Below are positions 56,769 to 64,000 of a stretch of 64,000 nt of DNA, one piece after another. This DNA is from Candidatus Methylophosphatis roskildensis (GTDB lineage Bacteria > Pseudomonadota > Gammaproteobacteria > Burkholderiales > Rhodocyclaceae): NCBI GenBank assembly GCA_016708905.1, contig JADJEV010000003.1:620001-684000 (forward strand). Reading direction: 5' to 3'. The translations under genes and the position numbers were made by a program. Numbering within the stretch: the first letter of the stretch is position 1; every line of letters begins with the position of its first letter. A model generated the notes under the pieces. It did not search any database, was not told the DNA's origin, and worked only from the letters and a program-made list of their open reading frames with translations.

Positions 56769-57926
56769 GTGCTGTGTGGACGACGATCCGTGTTGGCAAA
56801 CTCTTGGAGATCGAGGACGTATGCAACTAGGACCATCACTGATTCCCCTGCGGGCCGCCTTTTGGAACTCTTCACGATCTGCAGGTCGAAATCGGCAAAG
56901 CGCGTGCTCGTGGCTTGGGAACAAGCCGCGGCCCAGCTTATCCATGAACATCCAAAACGCATGGTGGTCATCGTTGAGACCGACGAGCAGCGGCCGCAGT
57001 ACCTCGTGTTCGACGACCTGTACAAAGGCCTGAGCGGCGACGAGCTGACTAGGCACGCATCGAGGCTGCGTAGTTTGCTGAGGTGCTTGGCCAACGCCGG
57101 TATCCCGGTCAATGTCGTCGCTGCGCCGGTTCCGCCGACCCGAACGGTGGACTGTAGCTCAGCGACCAAGTACCTGTTGCGTCAACCGATAGTGGCCGAG
57201 GCGTCGAACGACACCCCCCTTCAGAAAGTCAGGATCGGCGCGAGTGTAATGGTGGGCGCGTACCTGCTGGCAGCCTGTTCGATTCCGCGTACTCCTGAGG
57301 TGACCGCGTCCTCAATTCCGATTGCACCCACAAGCTCCCCTCCAATTCTCCAGGTCCAGCAGAACCGATCGCACCGATGGGAACTCGTCCCGTGTATCGA
57401 TGGCGCGTGTGCACACCCAACGCCGAAAACATTGGCACATGAGAATGACAATCGGCCTCTGGTTGGTCTCGACCAAGAGGCAGTAGCGATTCCGGTCGCG
57501 CTTGCGGAGGCCGCGAAACCTCTAGCCGTCGACGTCGTCGCCACACGTGGCGGCGCCACTGCCAGGGAGGCGCCCGTCGCCCTGGCGCCAATTCGGTCCG
57601 TCTTCTTTGCAACGGGAAAGTCAGAGCTGGATCCCGTCCAACTGGCAGCAATCACGGCTCTGGCCTCTACATTGAAGAAGGCAAGCAGGATCGTAATCGC
57701 GGGATGCACCGACAAGACCGGCAAGCACGTCACCAACCAACGTCTCGCACAACGCCGTGCCGACGCACTCCGAAATGCCTTGTTCGCTCTTGGCGTCGAC
57801 AAGCAAAAGATCGTCTTAAGAGTGGACCTGTCCGGCGACGGTCAAGTGCCTGGGATCGGTGCCACAGGCGAGGTTCCCGACGATGCCAACGCGCGGTCCA
57901 GACGAGGCGACATCGAGATCGCGTAG
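56769..57926 (+). CDS. OmpA-family protein with N-terminal extension
   Basis: 385 residues in the open frame from GTG 56769; the start is uncertain. ATG 56821, in another frame, has a better leader, and a frameshift near 56855 would join it. Residues about 45-125 are soluble (HEHPKRMVVIVETDEQRPQY; DDLYKGLSGDELTRHASRLR). A hydrophobic segment ends in the lipobox-like YLLAACSIP near residue 170, followed by a Pro/Ser linker. The C-terminal 110 residues form an OmpA peptidoglycan-binding domain (VFFATGKSELDPVQLAAITA; CTDKTGKHVTNQRLAQRRAD). An internal lipoprotein start near GTG 57189 is possible, so two genes may be fused. It would anchor to the cell wall, as OmpA-like proteins of conjugation modules do. 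Confidence 0.7.
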   Translation: MLCGRRSVLANSWRSRTYATRTITDSPAGRLLELFTICRSKSAKRVLVAWEQAAAQLIHEHPKRMVVIVETDEQRPQYLVFDDLYKGLSGDELTRHASRLRSLLRCLANAGIPVNVVAAPVPPTRTVDCSSATKYLLRQPIVAEASNDTPLQKVRIGASVMVGAYLLAACSIPRTPEVTASSIPIAPTSSPPILQVQQNRSHRWELVPCIDGACAHPTPKTLAHENDNRPLVGLDQEAVAIPVALAEAAKPLAVDVVATRGGATAREAPVALAPIRSVFFATGKSELDPVQLAAITALASTLKKASRIVIAGCTDKTGKHVTNQRLAQRRADALRNALFALGVDKQKIVLRVDLSGDGQVPGIGATGEVPDDANARSRRGDIEIA

Positions 57927-58016
57927 AGTTCAGGGTAGGACGATCGCTGACGGCGCGACCGTCCTCCATTGCCCGTCCGGCACGTCGTTCCGATCCTCCA
58001 CGATGCGGGTACCCAG

Positions 58017-60086
<2,070 letters not shown>

Positions 60087-60138
60087 TGGGCCGCTCGCCG
60101 GGCTGCGCGCGCACCGGATCAAGACGGCAAGCTAACGG

Positions 60139-60167
60139 CGAAAGGGGCCGTTTTTCGGGGGTATTCT
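60139..60167 (+). promoter_or_regulatory. Promoter-like element B of the element module
   Basis: CGAAAG at 60139 and TATTCT at 60162, 17 bases apart, with a T run and GGG between and CTAGA following, as at 56679-56707. It lies 60 bases upstream of the recombinase-like gene. Confidence 0.5.
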
Positions 60168-60226
60168 GACTAGACGATGGTGCTGAGGGCCGGGATGATC
60201 GACGAATCTCCCGGAGACCCGCACTC

Positions 60227-61057
60227 ATGTCAGATGCACCCTTCCCAAGCACCTCTTCCAGTCAAGCGGCGCGCGGCGGGGCGCAACCGCCGGATCGCGC
60301 AGTCGCGAACTTCGATCGACCGGGTACTCGCGTCAGCTTGCCCACTGCCGACCATGAGGTCTGCGCCAAGCGCCGGGCACCACTGACCGACGACGAGATC
60401 CAGTCGATTGCCAATCGGCTCCGCCGGTACAGCAGACGCTCACCGGGCGATCTCGCGCTTTTCTATCTGATGCTGACAACCGGAGCCAAACCGCTCGAAC
60501 TCGCGCGGCTGCGGGTCCAGGATGTCATTGCGGCGAGCGGTGCGATCCGCAGCGAAGCGCGCATCCCGGCAATTGCCGCGATCAACGGTGTTGAGCGGCC
60601 GATCTACCTCAAGAGCGAAGTGGCCGTCGACGCGACCCTGATCTATCTGCAGCATCGGGTTGCACGGGGGCAGGGTGCCGGCAATGCACCGGCGTTCGCA
60701 GGCCTGGATCCGGTGACACCGCTGCTTCTCAATCATCAAGGTCGGCCCTACGAGATCGTCGAATCGTCGGGCAGTGGCGGTAACCGCTACCTGTGCCGGG
60801 GAATCCTCGAAGCCTGTCGGCGCGTGTTTCGGCTCTCCGGTATCCCCGGTCTCTGCGGATCGACGATACGACGCACCCTGGCACGCCGATTGAGCGATCG
60901 GGGTGCCACGATCGAGCAGATCGGCGAGGCGCTCGGCATCAAGGATCGCAAGGCCATCCGCGATCTGCTCGACCTGCACCCGATCGCTCTGCCGACGCTG
61001 TTCGACGAGATCGTCTGTCAGAAGGTCACGACAACCACCGCAGTCGATCCACGCTGA
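60227..61057 (+). CDS. Tyrosine-recombinase-like protein lacking catalytic residues
   Basis: 276 residues from ATG 60227. The fold is recognisable: PLTDDEIQSIANRLRRYSRR, then LFYLMLTTGAKPLELARLRV, where integrases normally have the first catalytic Arg (here Lys-Pro), and CGSTIRRTLARRLSDRGATI followed by IEQIGEALGIKDRKAI, where the His of HxxR is absent. No catalytic Tyr is found near the end. It is probably a DNA-binding relative rather than an active integrase. Nine bases ahead of the DUF1173 gene, so co-transcribed. Confidence 0.75.
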   Translation: MSDAPFPSTSSSQAARGGAQPPDRAVANFDRPGTRVSLPTADHEVCAKRRAPLTDDEIQSIANRLRRYSRRSPGDLALFYLMLTTGAKPLELARLRVQDVIAASGAIRSEARIPAIAAINGVERPIYLKSEVAVDATLIYLQHRVARGQGAGNAPAFAGLDPVTPLLLNHQGRPYEIVESSGSGGNRYLCRGILEACRRVFRLSGIPGLCGSTIRRTLARRLSDRGATIEQIGEALGIKDRKAIRDLLDLHPIALPTLFDEIVCQKVTTTTAVDPR

Positions 61058-61066
61058 AGGGTCATC

Positions 61067-62347
61067 ATGGACGGACAACGGATCTTCGTGAAAGGGCGAA
61101 CCTTCGAGTCAGGCAGTCCCGAGCTGCAAACAGCGCTCGCCGCGATCTACGAGACCCCGGAACGCCCGCGCTGCCTGTGTGTCGAGGGTGGGGTCGACCT
61201 CTACATTTCAAGGCGATCGTCAAGCTACCACCTGGCGCGGATGCCTGGGACAGGGCACCAGCACCGTCCGACCTGTCCGGACTACGAGCCGGATCCCGCC
61301 TCATCCGGGCGCGGCGCCCTGATGGGCGGCGCGATCGTGGAGAAGTCGCCGGAAACGCTTGAAATCCATATTGGCTTTCCGTTGTCCCGATCGCCCGGCG
61401 GCCGGGCGATTCCCAGGGGCGAGCACAACCCGCTTAAGGAGGTCCATGCGCCCAAGCAGCGCCTGAGCCTGCAGGCCGTTCTGCACATGCTGTACGAGAC
61501 CGCCCGGTTCAATCGCTGGTACCCGGCGATGGAAGGCGCGCGCAACCAGGGCGTGTTGTGCAAGTACCTGATGGAGGCCGCAGACCATATCCTGATTCGA
61601 GGCGAGCCGTTGAGCAAGCGGCTCTACGTTCCGGAACCCTTCAGCACGGAACACAAGGTCGAGATCGCGGCACGGCGCCGCGAACGGCTCGCGTTTCTGA
61701 ACGCTTCCGATGACGTGAACGCGTTCCCGTTCGGCTTCATCGTCGGCGAATTCAAGGAGGCCGAGAAGGGAGCGCTGGCGTGCAAGGTCCGGATCAAGCA
61801 CATGCCGGACACGCCGCTCTACATGGACAACAAGGCGTGGTCGCGAGCCGAACGCGTCTATCAGCCATTGTTCGAGGCGACCGACGCGGACGTGCCGCGA
61901 AAGCCTCGCGTCCTGATCGCCGCTCTTATCTACGCCAAGCAGGAGAACGTGTATCAGATCGAACGGCTGACCATGATGCTCGTCTCCGATCAGTACATTC
62001 CGCTCAACGGTGCCTTCGAACTTCCGCTTCTCGACAAGCTCCAGTCGGAACGACGGCCCTTCATCAAGCCGCTCCAATACGACAGCGCGAGCGCGGCCTC
62101 TTTCCCGAATTTCCTGCTGCTGGACGCCGGCACGGACAAGGGCGGGGAGATTCCGCTGTACATAGTGAGCAGGTTCGCAGACGAGAAGGACCAAGCCGTG
62201 AAGTCCAAAGTGATTGAGAGGGATGGCGAGGGCGCCTGGATTTGGAACACGGGCGAGGTACTCGGGCCGTTGCCAGCGCCGTCTAGGAGGGCTGCCCATG
62301 CTGCGCAAGCATTGGAGACCAGCGCAGGTTGCCAGGCTTGCTCGTGA
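61067..62347 (+). CDS. DUF1173 family protein
   Basis: 426 residues from ATG 61067 behind AAGGG. The N-terminal part has a Cys/His set (RCLCVEGGVDLYISRRSSSY; GTGHQHRPTCPDYEP) that may bind zinc. The middle shows LSLQAVLHMLYETARFNRWY and FGFIVGEFKEAEKGALACKV; the C-terminal part PNFLLLDAGTDKGGEIPLYI. I recognise the protein as DUF1173, which occurs on conjugative plasmids and integrative elements; its function is not established. Nothing is truncated. Confidence 0.78.
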   Translation: MDGQRIFVKGRTFESGSPELQTALAAIYETPERPRCLCVEGGVDLYISRRSSSYHLARMPGTGHQHRPTCPDYEPDPASSGRGALMGGAIVEKSPETLEIHIGFPLSRSPGGRAIPRGEHNPLKEVHAPKQRLSLQAVLHMLYETARFNRWYPAMEGARNQGVLCKYLMEAADHILIRGEPLSKRLYVPEPFSTEHKVEIAARRRERLAFLNASDDVNAFPFGFIVGEFKEAEKGALACKVRIKHMPDTPLYMDNKAWSRAERVYQPLFEATDADVPRKPRVLIAALIYAKQENVYQIERLTMMLVSDQYIPLNGAFELPLLDKLQSERRPFIKPLQYDSASAASFPNFLLLDAGTDKGGEIPLYIVSRFADEKDQAVKSKVIERDGEGAWIWNTGEVLGPLPAPSRRAAHAAQALETSAGCQACS

Positions 62348-62822
62348 TGCAGAATGCCTTTGCCTGCTCGAACCCTGACCGATTGCATTGAAGTCGCGCG
62401 CCATATCCGCCAAAGCGCGCGCATCTTCCGCCCCCGCGTAGAATGCAGCCATGAGCGGCGCCTTCGGGCCGCGCAAGCCGCTCGCTCCAGCTGCGGGGAT
62501 AGCTTCTCGCTTTGCGGAATGTCCTGCCACCCGTCGAGCGTAACGCGATACTTGGAGATCTTGTCTCCTTGCGCATTCTGCGGCAGTTAGGTGGTTAAGC
62601 GGCAGTGTATCTGCGTGTGCTACTGACAGCTGGACTTGACCTCACAAAAGGTGAAGACCCCGATTTGCTACGTTCTACGTCAATCGAATCGCCCTGGCCA
62701 TCGCCGATGGCTGCCGTGATTCCAGTGGTCATCAGTTCGATATGACTCCGAACGCGCCCCGGCGAATTCCAGTATTTCCACCAACGCGATCTCCACGCAT
62801 GACCGAACACCCAGGAGCCGCC
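62348..62822. other. Spacer with a minus-strand gene remnant
   Basis: On the minus strand between 62590 and 62380 the text KISKYRVTLDGWQDIPQSEK and, after a frame change, LMAAFYAGAEDARALADMAR looks like decayed coding sequence of an unrecognised protein. The 24 bases 62355-62378 recur at 13197-13220 with one mismatch. Confidence 0.35.
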
Positions 62823-63401
62823 ATGACGAACCCTCCCCATCGGACCCTCCACGGCCACCTCAATGCTTTGCGACAATGGTCGCGTGCAGCGCTGGTCGTA
62901 TTGATTTGCATATTGTCAAGGCACTCGCATGCTGCCGCCGATACGGTCCGCATAACTAGCGACGACGGGTCCGTGTCAATTTCGGTCCCGGCAGACTGGA
63001 GAGCGGACCTCAAACCTAACCGCCCTCGCGTCAAGCTTGCGATCTATTCTCCACCAGAGTCTTCAGCCGATCACTACATCGAATCAATCTATATTGAGTC
63101 GGAGCAACTCAAGAATGACGACACGCTAGAACGATACGTCGAATGGTTTAAGGCCCACATGGCGACTGCTCCGGGAGTGTCGTTCGTCTCTGAATCCACG
63201 GTAACAGCAAATGGGCTCAACGGCATGCGGGTTTTGTTTAGGCTACACGCTGTAGACCGTTTGGACGTCGTCGTGATGCGGTACTTCTTTGTCGGCGCGA
63301 CTGGAACTGTGTACATGGTCAACGCCGTAACGCTTCAGGCAGACCTTGACAGTTGGCAACAGAAGCTGGAGGAGATTTGTCTATCAGTAAGCTATAAGTG
63401 A
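62823..63401 (+). CDS. Secreted PsbP/DUF1795-like protein
   Basis: 192 residues from ATG 62823 behind AGGAG. A basic start followed by WSRAALVVLICILSRHSHAA is a signal peptide with cleavage after HAA or AHA. The mature part opens VRITSDDGSVSISVPADWRA and continues with GVSFVSESTVTANGLNGMRV and VVVMRYFFVGATGTVYMVNA, the alternating strand pattern of PsbP/DcrB/DUF1795-like domains. A periplasmic location is likely. Function unknown; no operon partner. Confidence 0.6.
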   Translation: MTNPPHRTLHGHLNALRQWSRAALVVLICILSRHSHAAADTVRITSDDGSVSISVPADWRADLKPNRPRVKLAIYSPPESSADHYIESIYIESEQLKNDDTLERYVEWFKAHMATAPGVSFVSESTVTANGLNGMRVLFRLHAVDRLDVVVMRYFFVGATGTVYMVNAVTLQADLDSWQQKLEEICLSVSYK

Positions 63402-63979
63402 CTCTTGGGCCCTGTAGTGGTGTGAAACGGGGGAGTGCTGCGTGCAGTGGTCTCGGTCGACTGGACAGCGACCGGGACTCCGCTCCAGCTAACACCTTTG
63501 CTTCGGCCTAAGCCAAATCCATATTGTTCAGCCGCTTACAAGTCAATTAGTGCTAGCACGTATACATACGTCGGTGCTCACATGCTACAAAACAATGAAC
63601 TGTTCGAGAATTCGCAGTCCGAACAGTCGGCCCGATTCAAGAAATGGGAGGGCCGCGATGGGAAGATTTTCGATGCCGGACGATCATGGGTGCCGCGTAG
63701 CGCTATTTCCGGTTCGGTATTTCGCTTAGGCACCTCAAAGCATATGAACACCCAACCCCAGTCCTGCCATGCACAAGCCGTTTAACGCCTTCCGCGGGCG
63801 CGTATCGAGTCTTGGAACAGTCGCGTGGCCGCCTGCGTCGATTCAGTGCCCTCGCCCGCCAAATCGTGTCGCATCGGCGCCGACACCAAACACAGCCGGG
63901 CGCGCCAGTTGGCCTTCGCATCAGTCTGCTCATTCATCCAAGCAGAATTGAGATTGATCGTGATCCAAGGAGGATAGCC
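63402..63979. other. Spacer without convincing gene
   Basis: A plus-strand frame (MLQNNELFENSQSEQSARFK, 63582-63785) looks partly coding but has no ribosome site or family motif. The end carries AAGGAGG for the next gene. Confidence 0.35.
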
Positions 63980-64000
63980 ATGGAAATACGCAAAGTCGCT
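63980..64000 (+). CDS. Start of a further gene (cut by window edge)
   Basis: ATG 63980 follows a perfect AAGGAGG at 63967-63973 with a six-base spacer. Only MEIRKVA is within the window. Confidence 0.5.

Overview
The window is GC-rich proteobacterial DNA. An Amn-type AMP nucleosidase, FadD, a Pat-type acetyltransferase, an IHF-beta-like protein and IS21/ISL3/IS256/IS1634/ISKra4 elements together suggest a beta- or gammaproteobacterium; I cannot name the species. It is an accessory region shaped by transposition: about twenty mobile elements or relics surround a few housekeeping genes. Many reading frames carry single-base indels, often in homopolymers, so some 'pseudogenes' may be sequencing errors.

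Layout. 1-2163: a SEC-C/TPR protein and a TacA-TacT type toxin-antitoxin pair. 2243-9373: a miniature element, then a YhaO/SbcD-like nuclease gene and a YhaN/SbcC-like ATPase gene. The ATPase gene is cut by an IS1634-type element whose removal restores the frame. 9461-11522: remnants of an AAA ATPase and a Tn3 transposase, then an MbcA-RES toxin-antitoxin operon with a clear promoter. 11649-21486: the chromosomal-looking part (amn, fadD, an esterase relic, a pat-like acetyltransferase), interrupted by an ISKra4 element and a shortened group II intron. 21824-29311: two ISL3 elements (one complete but split by a nested IS1634-type element, one a fragment), a second IS1634-type copy, a second group II intron piece and two small orphan genes.

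29655-36673, minus strand, is the most distinctive block. Two paralogous long coiled-coil proteins without signal peptides, an exported coiled-coil protein with a cysteine-rich PAN/Apple-like tail, a truncated relative of that protein, and two small genes form a partly duplicated locus. Its architecture recalls multicomponent alpha-helical pore-forming toxins (inference). A TniQ-like fragment sits at the duplication junction. 37432-38709: an IS256 gene with an IS3 piece inside it and a second miniature element. 38810-42630: a ten-helix membrane protein with a nucleoside-deoxyribosyltransferase/TIR-like tail, and a muramidase followed by a small secreted protein (possible effector-immunity pair). 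42713-51660: IS relics, an intact ISNCY transposase, ISL3 and IS21. The IS21 splits a small membrane-protein gene and is flanked by a clean 7-bp duplication.

51851-55650: a third miniature element truncating a PcfJ-like gene, IS relics, a cyclic-phosphate-processing receiver-like protein and an SRAP fragment. 55797-62347 looks like part of an integrative or conjugative element: an XRE regulator, an IHF-like protein, an OmpA-like protein, a SEC-C/coiled-coil protein ending in a RelE/ParE-like toxin fold, a tyrosine-recombinase-like protein lacking its catalytic residues, and a DUF1173 protein. Two of these transcription units share a promoter-like sequence with identical spacing. The window closes with a secreted PsbP/DUF1795-like protein and the first codons of a further gene. 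I saw no rRNA, tRNA or CRISPR array.
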